From NCBI GenBank assembly GCA_016720075.1, contig JADJXW010000021.1, forward strand, positions 401,556 to 465,555: 64,000 nucleotides of DNA, written 5' to 3'. The notes beneath the pieces are model-generated. The model worked only from the letters and a program-made list of their open reading frames with translations, did no database searches and had not been told where the DNA came from. Each line of letters begins with the position of its first letter. Positions within the stretch are counted from its first letter, which is position 1. Shown in pieces: positions 15,553 to 23,672 of this stretch. Origin of the DNA: Pseudomonadota bacterium. Lineage in GTDB: Bacteria; Pseudomonadota; Gammaproteobacteria; Steroidobacterales; Steroidobacteraceae. Position numbers and translations under genes: made by a program.

Positions 15553-15999
15553 ATGTCGATCCGAAGCGCGGGAATCATCCTGATGACGGTGCTGCTGGCG
15601 GGCTGCGCGAGTGGCCCGAAGGCTGACGTGACCGGGCAGCGCATTCGCGTGCTGGAGCAGCAGCAGGCGCTGGCGGCCATCGCCCGCGACCGCGCTGCGC
15701 TCGAGAAGATCTTTGCGCCGGATTTCCAGATTGTGAACCCTTCCGGCGCCGTGGCCACCAAGGAAGAGCTGCTGGCGTTGCTGCTGGGCGGCACGTCGCC
15801 TTATCGCTCAGCCGTGTACCAGACCGATACCGTGCGCGTTTACCGCGATGTGGTGGTGACCACGGGGCTCGAGACCGTGGTGCCCAACACCGGCGCGCAG
15901 GCCGGACAGAACGTGCGCCGGCGCATCACGCAGGTGTGGCGGCGCGAAGGCAGCGACTGGCGCCTCGCGCTGCGCCACGCGACGATCGTGGCGCCCTGA
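15553..15999 (+). CDS. SnoaL/DUF4440-like lipoprotein
   Basis: 148 residues from ATG 15553, where GGGAG gives better spacing than at the ATG 15547. Signal peptide with lipobox LLAGC. The mature part is a single NTF2/SnoaL-like domain: 'ALAAIARDRAALEKIFAPDF', 'NPSGAVATKEELLALL', 'RRITQVWRREGSDWRLALRH', the usual helix-helix then beta-sheet order of DUF4440. It overlaps nothing downstream and meets the next, opposite gene tail to tail with no spacer. Probably a periplasmic binding or non-catalytic protein. Confidence 0.8.
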   Translation: MSIRSAGIILMTVLLAGCASGPKADVTGQRIRVLEQQQALAAIARDRAALEKIFAPDFQIVNPSGAVATKEELLALLLGGTSPYRSAVYQTDTVRVYRDVVVTTGLETVVPNTGAQAGQNVRRRITQVWRREGSDWRLALRHATIVAP

Positions 16000-16428
16000 T
16001 CAGAACATCGAGTTGGCGTTGTCGGCCGTGTCGGGGATGGGCTGGATGATGTCCCAGTGCTCGACCACCTTGCCGTTCTCCACGCGAAAGATGTCGACCA
16101 CGGATTCACCGTGGGGGTTCGGGCCGCCCATGCCATGCAGGTGCAGCATCACGTAGTCGCCTTCGGCGAGCACGCGCTTGACCTCGTAGCGGTGCTTCGG
16201 GAAAGCCGCCTTGAAACCCGCCAGCCAGGCCCGGAGCCCGGCGTGGCCGTCGGCCGCGTAGGGGGCATGCTGCTTGTAGGTGGCGCCCATGTATTTCAGC
16301 GCGCCGTCGAAATCCTTGCGGCCGATGATCTGCTCGTAAAACGCCAGCACCAGCTTCTTGTTGGCGGCGAGCTTCGCCGCAGGAGACTGGCGGCGCTTGG
16401 GTGACTTGCTCTTCTTGCGTGCGGCCAT
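16000..16428 (-). CDS. SnoaL-like (NTF2 fold) protein with Lys-rich N-terminus
   Basis: 142 residues on the minus strand, preceded by GGGGGAACC as ribosome-binding site. A basic leader (MAARKKSKSPKRRQSP) precedes a SnoaL-like domain: 'NKKLVLAFYEQIIGRKDFDG', 'YKQHAPYAADGHAGL', 'VLHLHGMGGPNPHGESVVDI'-type strand and 'IFRVENGKVVEHWDIIQPIP', the family hallmark. Members are often polyketide-cyclase-like or steroid-isomerase-like, or non-enzymatic. A similar ending motif (broken) is found in the SnoaL gene near 62.7-63.3 kb. Confidence 0.85.
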   Translation of the reverse strand: MAARKKSKSPKRRQSPAAKLAANKKLVLAFYEQIIGRKDFDGALKYMGATYKQHAPYAADGHAGLRAWLAGFKAAFPKHRYEVKRVLAEGDYVMLHLHGMGGPNPHGESVVDIFRVENGKVVEHWDIIQPIPDTADNANSMF

Positions 16429-16482
16429 GGTTCCCCCGGGGAATGAAAGCATAAGGATCGACCGTGCGATTATAGTTCTCCC

Positions 16483-17010
16483 ATGGATTTCCGGATCATT
16501 CCCTGCCAGCCCGACGCCCACGCCGCAGCGGTGCGCGAGATCTTCAACGACGCCATCGCCAACACGACGGCGCTGTATGACTACCGCCCCCGGTCGCCTG
16601 AAACGGTGCTGCAGTGGTTTGGCAACAAGGCCCGGGATGGCTACCCGGTGCTGGCGGCGGTGGACGGCGCCGGTGAGCTGCTGGGGTTTGCCAGCTATGG
16701 GTCGTTTCGCGCCTGGCCCGCCTACAAGTACTCGGTGGAGCATTCGCTGTATGTGCGCGGCGACCGAAGAAGGTCGGGCGTGGGTCGGGCGCTGCTGGCC
16801 GCAGTGGTGGACCACGCAACCGGGCAGGGATACCGGACCGTGATCGGTGGCATCGATGCCGACAACGCGGCCAGCATCGCGCTGCATCTGGCGCAGGGGT
16901 TCGAGCACGCAGGTACCATCCGCGATGCGGGCTACAAGTTCGGCCGCTGGCTGAACCTGGCCTTCTACCAGAAGCTGCTGCGCGGTCCCGAACGCCCTGT
17001 TGAAGGGTAG
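16483..17010 (+). CDS. GNAT acetyltransferase (phosphinothricin N-acetyltransferase-like)
   Basis: 175 residues. The order is that of the Pat/Bar subfamily: 'EIFNDAIANTTALYDYRPRS', 'GFASYGSFRAWPAYKYSVEH' and the acetyl-CoA loop 'RRSGVGRALLAAVVDHATGQ', followed by 'GIDADNAASIALHLAQGFEH'. Such enzymes acetylate amines, including methionine sulphoximine and phosphinothricin; the native substrate here is unknown. Starts divergently from the SnoaL gene (54-base gap) and is followed 9 bases later by a GST gene. Confidence 0.87.
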   Translation: MDFRIIPCQPDAHAAAVREIFNDAIANTTALYDYRPRSPETVLQWFGNKARDGYPVLAAVDGAGELLGFASYGSFRAWPAYKYSVEHSLYVRGDRRRSGVGRALLAAVVDHATGQGYRTVIGGIDADNAASIALHLAQGFEHAGTIRDAGYKFGRWLNLAFYQKLLRGPERPVEG

Positions 17011-17019
17011 GAGAGAGGC

Positions 17020-17703
17020 ATGTACGAGCTGTTCATCGGCAACAAGAACTACTCCTCGTGGTCGATGCGGCCCTGGGTGCTGATGCGCCAACTGGGTATC
17101 GGCTTCACGGAACAGCTGCGGCCCTTCCACCTGAACCAGGGGGAGGGTGACTTCCGGAAGTTCTCGCCCTCGGGCAAGGTGCCGCTGCTGGTGCATGGCG
17201 AGCTCAGGATCTGGGATTCACTCGCGATCGCCGAATTCCTGGCGGAGCGACACCCGGGCGTATGGCCCGCGCTGGCCGATGCGCGGGCCTTCGCGCGCTG
17301 CGCAGCGGCCGAGATGCACTCGGGCTATGGAACGCTGCGCAACGAATGCTCGATGAGCGTCGGCGTGCGCATCCGCATTCACAAGGTCTCGGACGGCCTG
17401 CGCGCGGAGCTGGCGCGGCTGGATGAGCTGTGGGCCCAGGGCATCGCGCAGTTCGGCGGGCCTTTCCTGGCAGGCCCGCGTTTCACCGCGGCGGATGCCT
17501 TCTTCGCGCCGGTGGCCACGCGCATCCAGACCTATGGATTGCCGGTCACCGAACGCGCCGCCCGCTACGCCGCGCTGCTGCTGCAGCAGAGCGCGGTGGT
17601 CGAGTGGATTTCCGGCGGCGTCGCCGAGACCTTCCGCGACATGCCGCACGAGAAGGAAATCCTCGCCGCGGGCGAGCTGCTGCAGGACCTGCGCGCATCA
17701 TGA
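17020..17703 (+). CDS. Glutathione S-transferase family protein
   Basis: 227 residues with thioredoxin-like N-terminal and helical C-terminal GST domains. 'LFIGNKNYSSWSMRPWVLMR' is the N-terminal motif of the bacterial YfcF-type group, with Ser-Ser-Trp-Ser as likely glutathione-activating region, and 'GKVPLLVHGELRIWDSLAI' carries the cis-Pro and the E/D-S glutathione-binding pair (here D-S). Ends as ATGA over the next start, so it is coupled to the tannase-like esterase. Confidence 0.9.
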   Translation: MYELFIGNKNYSSWSMRPWVLMRQLGIGFTEQLRPFHLNQGEGDFRKFSPSGKVPLLVHGELRIWDSLAIAEFLAERHPGVWPALADARAFARCAAAEMHSGYGTLRNECSMSVGVRIRIHKVSDGLRAELARLDELWAQGIAQFGGPFLAGPRFTAADAFFAPVATRIQTYGLPVTERAARYAALLLQQSAVVEWISGGVAETFRDMPHEKEILAAGELLQDLRAS

Positions 17704-19220
17704 TGTCGTTGCGCAGGTCGCATCGCGCGGCCGCGCTGACCACGCTTGTTGTGGCCGGAGGCTTGCTGCCAGCACCTTCCCTGGCTGCCGATTCGCCATG
17801 CGACGCACTGCGGCTGCCAGCCGGCATGCAAGGCGAGATCCTGCAGCGGCAGGTCGTCTCCGCTGGCGCATTCCAGCCCGAGGGTGGTGCCGCGCTGCAG
17901 GGGTTGCCGGCGTTCTGCCGCGTGGTTGCGGCGCTGCATCCCGTGCCGCAGTCCGACATCCGCATCGAAGTGTGGCTGCCGCTGGCGGGCTGGAACAGCA
18001 GGTTCCTCGGTGTGGGCAACGGGGGCTTCTCGGGCAGCATCTCGTACGCGGCGCTGGCCGATGGTCTGAAGCGTGGCTATGCCACGGCATCCACGAACAC
18101 GGGCCATGAAGGCGGCAGCGGGCGCTTCGCGCTGGGGCAGCCGCAGAAGGTGATCGACTTCGGCTATCGCGCCGTGCACGAGATGACGGGCGCGGCGAAG
18201 CACCTGGTGCGGCAGTTCTACCAGCGCGCCGCGCGCCATGCCTACTGGAACGGCTGTTCCGCCGGCGGGCGGCAGGGCCTGCAGAGCGCACAGCGCTATC
18301 CGCAGGACTATGACGGCATCGTGGCCGGCGCACCGGCGCTGGATTGGACAGGTCGGGCCAGCTCCGCGCTGCGTGTAGCCGCGGCCGCGCGCGCGACGAA
18401 CGATGCCGCGCTGGATGCCGCCGCACTGAACACGCTGCGGGCCGGGGCACTTGCCGCCTGTGATGCGGCCGATGGCGTTGCCGATGGTGTGATCGCCGAT
18501 CCACCGCACTGCCGGTTCGATCCAGGCGTGCTGCAGTGTGGGGCCGGTGGCGCCGCTGCCTGCCTGTCGCCCGCGCAGGTTGCCACCGCGCGCGCCATCT
18601 ATTCATCGCCGGTGAATCCGGCCACGGGCCGGTCGATCACCGGCCTGTTTCCCGGCAGCGAGGCAGGCTGGTCCACGTGGGCGGGAGTCGCGCCCTTCGG
18701 CACCGCCGTCGATCACTTCCGCTACATCGTGAAGGGCGATGCGAACTGGTCCCCTGTGGCGTTTGATTTCGACCGCGACGCACCACTGGCCGAATCGCAG
18801 GATGCCAACACGATCAACGCGATGAATCCAGACCTGCGTGCCTTCTTCCGGCGCGGCGGCAAGCTCATCCAGTACCACGGCTGGAGTGATCCGCAGATTT
18901 CCCCGGGCGCGAGCCCGCAGTACTACGAATCAGTGGTCCAGCGCATCGGCAGTCTCGAGGCAGTGAAGCGATCGCATCGACTCTTCATGGTGCCCGGCAT
19001 GGCGCATTGCGCCGGTGGCGACGGCGCCGACCGCTTCGACATGCTCCCGGCGCTGGAGAACTGGGTGGAGCGCGGCATCGCGCCAGAGCAGGTTCCGGCG
19101 CGCCGCGAACGCGAGGGGCGGGTGGATCGGACGCGGCCACTATGCGCTTATCCGGCCGTGCCGCAGTACATGCAGGGCAATGCAGATGATGCAGGGAGTT
19201 TCCGATGCGTAATGCCGTGA
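17700..19220 (+). CDS. Tannase/feruloyl esterase family secreted hydrolase
   Basis: 506 residues from ATG 17700 (or 17703). A signal peptide (TTLVVAGGLLPAPSLAA) sends it to the periplasm or outside. Catalytic features of the tannase family are present: nucleophile in 'YWNGCSAGGRQGLQ' (about residue 186), Asp in 'YHGWSDPQISPGAS', and His in 'VPGMAHCAGGDG'. Between them lies a calcium-loop-like 'ACDAADGVADGVI'. It should hydrolyse aromatic esters such as gallate, ferulate or terephthalate-type esters. The 3' end overlaps mltA by 16 bases. Confidence 0.9.
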   Translation: MMSLRRSHRAAALTTLVVAGGLLPAPSLAADSPCDALRLPAGMQGEILQRQVVSAGAFQPEGGAALQGLPAFCRVVAALHPVPQSDIRIEVWLPLAGWNSRFLGVGNGGFSGSISYAALADGLKRGYATASTNTGHEGGSGRFALGQPQKVIDFGYRAVHEMTGAAKHLVRQFYQRAARHAYWNGCSAGGRQGLQSAQRYPQDYDGIVAGAPALDWTGRASSALRVAAAARATNDAALDAAALNTLRAGALAACDAADGVADGVIADPPHCRFDPGVLQCGAGGAAACLSPAQVATARAIYSSPVNPATGRSITGLFPGSEAGWSTWAGVAPFGTAVDHFRYIVKGDANWSPVAFDFDRDAPLAESQDANTINAMNPDLRAFFRRGGKLIQYHGWSDPQISPGASPQYYESVVQRIGSLEAVKRSHRLFMVPGMAHCAGGDGADRFDMLPALENWVERGIAPEQVPARREREGRVDRTRPLCAYPAVPQYMQGNADDAGSFRCVMP

Positions 19221-20389
19221 GGGTCGCGATGCTGGCGCTGGCCCTGCTCGCCGCCTGCACGACGGTCCCCGAGAAGCCGGCGCCTGCCATGCCAACCGAG
19301 ACCCGCTTCGAAGCCACGGCGTGGCCCGATCTGCCGGGCTGGCAGCAGGACGCGCTGGCCGATGCCTGGCCCGCGCTGCAGGCGAGCTGCCGTACCACGC
19401 GCCTGGCCGCGGCCTGGAATGCGTTCTGCATGGAGGCGGCGCGCGTCACGGTCACCGATACGGGCGCGCAACGCCAGCTGATGGAGTCGCGGCTGCGCCC
19501 CTGGCGCGTGGCGTCGATCAGCGGCGATGCGCGGCATCGCGTGCGCGCCGACACGGGAATGATCACCGGCTACTACGAGCCGCTGCTCAATGGTTCGCGT
19601 CGCCGTGCCGGCGTGTTCCAGACGCCGCTGTATGCCGTGCCGCAGGACATGCTCACGCTGGATCTGGCCGAGGCGTATCCGTCGCTCGCCGGCACTCGCG
19701 TGCGCGGCAAGCTGCAGGGCAGGCGTGTGGTGCCGTATCCGGATCGCGCGCAGCTGGCCGACGGCCGGCTGCTTGCCGGCCAGGAACTGCTTTGGGTGGA
19801 CAGCGCCGTTGATGCGTTCTTCCTGCAGATACAGGGATCGGGTCGCGTGAGGCTCGATGATGGCAGCACCGTGCGCCTGGCCTATGCCGATGTGAACGGC
19901 AGGCCGTATCGGGCCATCGGGCGATATCTTGTGGACAAGGGCGAGATGACGGTGGAGCAGGCCACAGCGCCCGCGCTGCGCGAATGGCTGGCCTCGCATC
20001 CGGAACGCCAGCAGGAAGTGTTCAACCACAATCCCAGCGTGGTGTTCTTTCGTGAAGAGGCACTGCCCGATGCGAGCGTGGGTCCCAGGGGCGCACTGGG
20101 TGTACCGCTGACGCCCGGGCGATCGATTGCCGTTGATCCTGGCCTGCTGCCGCTGGGCGCGCCGATGTTCCTGTCGACGACGCATCCGGTCAGCAATGCG
20201 CCGCTGCAACGGTTGGTGGTGGCGCAGGACACCGGTGGCGCCATTCGAGGCGCGCCACGCGCGGACCTGTTCTGGGGCTGGGGCGCCGATGCCGCGGAAG
20301 GCGCGGGACGCATGCGCGCCCAGGGATCGATGTGGGTGCTGTGGCCGAGTGGCGAGGCGCCTTCCGCATCGCGCCCGCCGCCCAATTGA
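19205..20389 (+). CDS. mltA: Membrane-bound lytic murein transglycosylase A
   Basis: 394 residues. Lipobox LLAACTT gives an outer-membrane lipoprotein. The MltA domain follows: 'TGMITGYYEPLLNGSR', then the second domain, with 'DAFFLQIQGSGRVRL' and 'NPSVVFFRE', and the 3D barrel containing the catalytic Asp in 'VVAQDTGGAIRGAPRADLFW'. It cleaves peptidoglycan glycan strands with formation of 1,6-anhydro ends. Length matches the family. It overlaps the esterase gene but is probably transcribed with it only by position. Confidence 0.94.
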   Translation: MRNAVRVAMLALALLAACTTVPEKPAPAMPTETRFEATAWPDLPGWQQDALADAWPALQASCRTTRLAAAWNAFCMEAARVTVTDTGAQRQLMESRLRPWRVASISGDARHRVRADTGMITGYYEPLLNGSRRRAGVFQTPLYAVPQDMLTLDLAEAYPSLAGTRVRGKLQGRRVVPYPDRAQLADGRLLAGQELLWVDSAVDAFFLQIQGSGRVRLDDGSTVRLAYADVNGRPYRAIGRYLVDKGEMTVEQATAPALREWLASHPERQQEVFNHNPSVVFFREEALPDASVGPRGALGVPLTPGRSIAVDPGLLPLGAPMFLSTTHPVSNAPLQRLVVAQDTGGAIRGAPRADLFWGWGADAAEGAGRMRAQGSMWVLWPSGEAPSASRPPPN

Positions 20390-20455
20390 CGGAACCGTCG
20401 CCGCTGCCTATGGTCTTTCATTCACCGCCTGTCGCGGTGCAAAGGGGTGAAAACA

Positions 20456-21415
20456 ATGAACGATCCGCAGGATTTCAGCTTCTCGCGTCGTCGCGTTCTG
20501 CAGGCCGGCATGGCCGCAGGTGTCGCCGCCACGCTGGGTAGCTCCCTTGCCACGGCAGCCAGTGCGCCGGCCAAGCCGGGCGTGCTGATGCGCGCCATCC
20601 CGTCGACAGGCGAAAAAATTCCCGCGGTGGGCGTGGGCACGAATGCCTATGGCGTCACCAGCGCCGAGGAACTCGCGGAGCTGCGCAAGGTGCTGCAGGC
20701 GATGCCGGGGCTGGGCGGCAGTCTCATCGACACGGCGCAGGCCTATGGCAGTTCCGAGGAAGTGATCGGCAAGCTGCTCGCGGACCTGGGCAATCGCGAC
20801 AAGTTCTTCCTGGCCACCAAGACGCCGCTGGCCGGTGACATCTCGGGCGGGGCCGCGGTGCTCGATCGCTCGTTCCGCCGTCTGCAGGTGAGCCGGATCG
20901 ACCTGCTGCAGATCCACAATGTTTACGGTCTCGACGAGCTGATGCCGCATTTCCTCGACTACAAGGCGGCCGGAAAGATCCGCTACATCGGCATCAGCAC
21001 CTCGGTGGACCGCCAGTACGAGCAGATGCAGGCCGCGCTGGCCAAGCACAAGTTCGACTTCATGCAGATCGACTATTCCATCGGTGATCGCAGCGCCGCC
21101 GACACGCTGCTGCCGATGGCGCAGGACAAGGGCATCGCCGTCATCAACAACGTGCCGTTCGGCGGCCGCGGCCGCAGCTACTTCCCGCGCGTGGCGGGCA
21201 AGGCGTTGCCGGATTTCGCGAAGGACTTCGACGCCACGACCTGGGCGCAGTTCTTCCTGAAGTACAACCTCTCGCATCCGGCCATCACGGCGGCCATTCC
21301 GGGCACCACCACGCTGGCCTACCTGGAAGACAACCAGGCCGCCGGTCGTGGTCGCATGCCTGACGCGGGCCAGCGCAGGAAGATGGAAGAGTTCTGGGAT
21401 TCACTGCCCGCTTGA
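20456..21415 (+). CDS. Tat-exported aldo/keto reductase
   Basis: 319 residues from ATG 20456 with GGGGTG upstream. The N-terminus 'SFSRRRVLQAGMAAGVAATL' is a twin-arginine signal, so the enzyme works folded in the periplasm. The AKR barrel shows the catalytic tetrad: Asp and Tyr in 'LIDTAQAYGSSEE', Lys in 'FFLATKTPL', His in 'DLLQIHNVYG', and the late motif 'SHPAITAAIPGTTT'. Substrate unknown; some Tat AKRs use sugars or aldehydes. A terminator-like hairpin follows. Confidence 0.9.
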   Translation: MNDPQDFSFSRRRVLQAGMAAGVAATLGSSLATAASAPAKPGVLMRAIPSTGEKIPAVGVGTNAYGVTSAEELAELRKVLQAMPGLGGSLIDTAQAYGSSEEVIGKLLADLGNRDKFFLATKTPLAGDISGGAAVLDRSFRRLQVSRIDLLQIHNVYGLDELMPHFLDYKAAGKIRYIGISTSVDRQYEQMQAALAKHKFDFMQIDYSIGDRSAADTLLPMAQDKGIAVINNVPFGGRGRSYFPRVAGKALPDFAKDFDATTWAQFFLKYNLSHPAITAAIPGTTTLAYLEDNQAAGRGRMPDAGQRRKMEEFWDSLPA

Positions 21416-21440
21416 AGTAGCGAGCCACGGCTGGCAATTC

Positions 21441-21468
21441 GCAGCCTGCTCGGGAAAGAGCAGGCTGC
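21441..21468. terminator. Bidirectional terminator-like hairpin
   Basis: A perfect 11-bp stem (gcagcctgctc at 21441-21451, gagcaggctgc at 21458-21468) with loop gggaaa lies between the tail-to-tail aldo/keto reductase and dodecin genes. There is no T-run on either side, so it may slow or protect rather than terminate fully. Confidence 0.6.
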
Positions 21469-21482
21469 GCCGCCCCTCATCC

Positions 21483-21689
21483 TCAGTCCTCGAGGATGAA
21501 GGTCACCTTCAGCAACACGCGGTATTCGGTGATCTTGCCGCCCTTGCCGCATTCGACGTTCATTTCCTTCACCCAGGCGCCGCGGACGTTCTTCAACGTC
21601 TTGTTGGCGCGGGCGACGCCCACTTGAACTGCATCCTCGAAGCTCTTCTTGCTGCTCGACTTGATCTCGGTAATGCGCGCTACTGACAT
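21483..21689 (-). CDS. Dodecin family flavin-binding protein
   Basis: 68 residues from ATG 21689, preceded by a good AAGGAG site on the minus strand. 'MSVARITEIKSSSKKSFEDA' and 'GAWVKEMNVECGKGGKITEY' are diagnostic for dodecins, dodecameric hollow spheres that bind flavin or CoA; the Trp that stacks on flavin is present. It follows the PQQ-type gene on the same strand by about 34 bases and may be cotranscribed with it. Confidence 0.95.
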   Translation of the reverse strand: MSVARITEIKSSSKKSFEDAVQVGVARANKTLKNVRGAWVKEMNVECGKGGKITEYRVLLKVTFILED

Positions 21690-21723
21690 TGCAGACTCCT
21701 TGTGATGGAAAGTGGGCTTGCGG

Positions 21724-23571
21724 TCATTCCAGGCCGAAAGCCAGAAGCACGTTGCCGGGACGGCCCACCAGTCCGCCATACCCGGCATTCACGAACAGCA
21801 TGCCACCGGCCACCACTGCGCCGGGGCCATCCATGCTGGCGCCGTTGGCCTTCACGCCGTTGACGGTGTCGAACTCGCGGTTGGCATCGAACATCCACAG
21901 GATGCGGCCATCGGTCGAGGAGTACGCGCGCAGCCCGCCATCGTGCGCGCCGCTGAACACGGCACCGGGAATCGCGGTGACCGCGGCACCCTGGCCGGCG
22001 CTGCAGCCCTGGCGCTTCTGGCCGCACAACAGTGGTTGCGGGGGCATCTTCCACAGCAGCTGGCCGTTGGCGAGAGAGATGGCGACCATGCCGCCGGGCG
22101 TGGGCGTGAGGAAATCGTTCACGCCGGTGTAGAAGTTCACGCCATCGACCGCGCCGCCCCACTGGCCACCGAGGCCGCTGCCGTTGCCGAAGCCGCGGAT
22201 CCAGACGATTTCACCGTTGTGGTCCGGATCCAGCGCGAATGCGGTGGCGGATTTCTGCGGCAGCACGATCAGGTCGCGCTTGCCCGCGCGCACCACCATG
22301 GGCGTGGCCGAGAAATCGAAGTCGGGGCCCAGTACTTCAGGGCAGGAGGGATTGCCGGGGTTGCGCGCCTGGCAGCCCATGACCCAGTTGTCGGCCGGGG
22401 TGAGCTGCTTGTGCCAGCGCACCGCGCCGGTTTTCTGGTCGAAGGCGATGACGGCGTTGGTCATCTTCTGCACGGGATCCGCGTAGGCATTGCCGGTGGA
22501 GGCATAGACGACACCGCGCTTCACATCGACGGCAGGCGCCGACCAGATGCCGCCACCTGCCGGGCCATACATCTGCACGCCGTCCTTGTTCTTGCCGCGC
22601 GGGGCGGTCTCATCGATGGTGTAGGTCTTCCAGAGCTGCTGGCCCGTGGAAACGTCGAGCGCCACGAGGCTGCCGCGGAACGTGCAGCAGGGATAACCCC
22701 CCGTGCTGCCTCGACCCTCCTCGCTCAGGCCCTGCACACCGACGAACAGACGGCCATCGTGCGCGACGGGGCTGCCGGTGACGCCGGCTGAAGCGTGATC
22801 GTCGACGTGGGTCGTCCACAGCAGCGCGCCCGACTGGGCATCGACGCCGTACACATTGGCGCGACCATCGCCGAAGAACACGGCCTGGCCGCGCCGTCCC
22901 GACGATGCCCGATAAGGCGCCACATAGGGCGAGGTGCGCACGCCGGCCTTGGCCTTGAACGTCCAGTACGCGCAGCCCGTGGCCGGGTCGAGCGCATGCA
23001 CTTCACCATTCTCGCTGGCCACGAACAGGCGTCCGCCCGCCACCGTGGGCTGCGCGCGCGCGGCGCCGACATTGGCGTAGCCGAAGGCCCACTTGAGCTT
23101 CAGGCGCGGGAGATCCGCGGCCGTGATGCCTCCGGTCTTCGCCGGGGCGAAGCGGTTCGCGGCCGGCCCGTTGCCATGACCATTCCAGCCCGGCACCGCG
23201 GCGGCATCGCGCATGGGCTTCGGGGCACGGCAGGCATTCACGAGCTGGTCGTTCACGGGCGGCGCACCCAGGCGCTTGCCGGTGACGTACTGCGAGACGA
23301 CCTGCCGCTGCTCGGTGGTGAGCAGGCCGCCCTGCTGCTGCATCTTGCCGGTGGTCAGCGCGGTGACCACGGCCTCGGCGGAGAACTGCCGCAGCTGCGC
23401 GCGCGTGGGCGCGCGTTCGTTGGGCGTGCCTGGCGCCGCAGCGCTTTCCTGGTGGCAGGCCGAGCACTGGATCAGGAACAGCTGCTCATCTTCGGGAAGT
23501 TGTGCGGCAGTCGTGGAAAGTGAAATCGCCAGGCCTGCCATGGCCAGGATGAAGTGGTACGCAGCTCTCAT
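21724..23571 (-). CDS. PQQ-type beta-propeller dehydrogenase with N-terminal cytochrome c (polyvinyl-alcohol-dehydrogenase-like), copy 1
   Basis: 615 residues: signal peptide, a cytochrome c domain with heme motif CSACH (about residue 36), then a PQQ-type propeller (ALDPATGCAYWTFKAKAG, SLVALDVSTGQQLWKTY, AIAFD-like blade repeats). A vicinal Cys-Cys (GYPCCTFRGS) resembles the disulphide that covers PQQ in quinoprotein dehydrogenases. Cytochrome first, propeller second is the layout of PVA dehydrogenase (cytochrome). It would oxidise an alcohol in the periplasm and pass electrons to heme. No PQQ-synthesis genes are in the window. A second copy is at 26339. Confidence 0.82.
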   Translation of the reverse strand: MRAAYHFILAMAGLAISLSTTAAQLPEDEQLFLIQCSACHQESAAAPGTPNERAPTRAQLRQFSAEAVVTALTTGKMQQQGGLLTTEQRQVVSQYVTGKRLGAPPVNDQLVNACRAPKPMRDAAAVPGWNGHGNGPAANRFAPAKTGGITAADLPRLKLKWAFGYANVGAARAQPTVAGGRLFVASENGEVHALDPATGCAYWTFKAKAGVRTSPYVAPYRASSGRRGQAVFFGDGRANVYGVDAQSGALLWTTHVDDHASAGVTGSPVAHDGRLFVGVQGLSEEGRGSTGGYPCCTFRGSLVALDVSTGQQLWKTYTIDETAPRGKNKDGVQMYGPAGGGIWSAPAVDVKRGVVYASTGNAYADPVQKMTNAVIAFDQKTGAVRWHKQLTPADNWVMGCQARNPGNPSCPEVLGPDFDFSATPMVVRAGKRDLIVLPQKSATAFALDPDHNGEIVWIRGFGNGSGLGGQWGGAVDGVNFYTGVNDFLTPTPGGMVAISLANGQLLWKMPPQPLLCGQKRQGCSAGQGAAVTAIPGAVFSGAHDGGLRAYSSTDGRILWMFDANREFDTVNGVKANGASMDGPGAVVAGGMLFVNAGYGGLVGRPGNVLLAFGLE

Positions 23572-23672
23572 TTTCAGGAATCCCCCGGGTGAACCGTGAC
23601 GAAGTATAGGCGCTGCACGGTTCTGGGGCAGCGGGTCCTCCTAGGATTTCCCGCAAGGAAGCGAGAAGAACC
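23572..23672. promoter_or_regulatory. Divergent intergenic region with inverted repeat gaaccgtg/cacggttc
   Basis: Between the divergent PQQ-type gene and the first HD-GYP-like gene lies a perfect 8-bp inverted repeat (gaaccgtg 23591-23598, cacggttc 23616-23623, spacer 17 bases). A third copy of gaaccgtg at 23668-23675 includes the GTG start. This looks like an operator array; the cognate regulator is unknown. Confidence 0.4.
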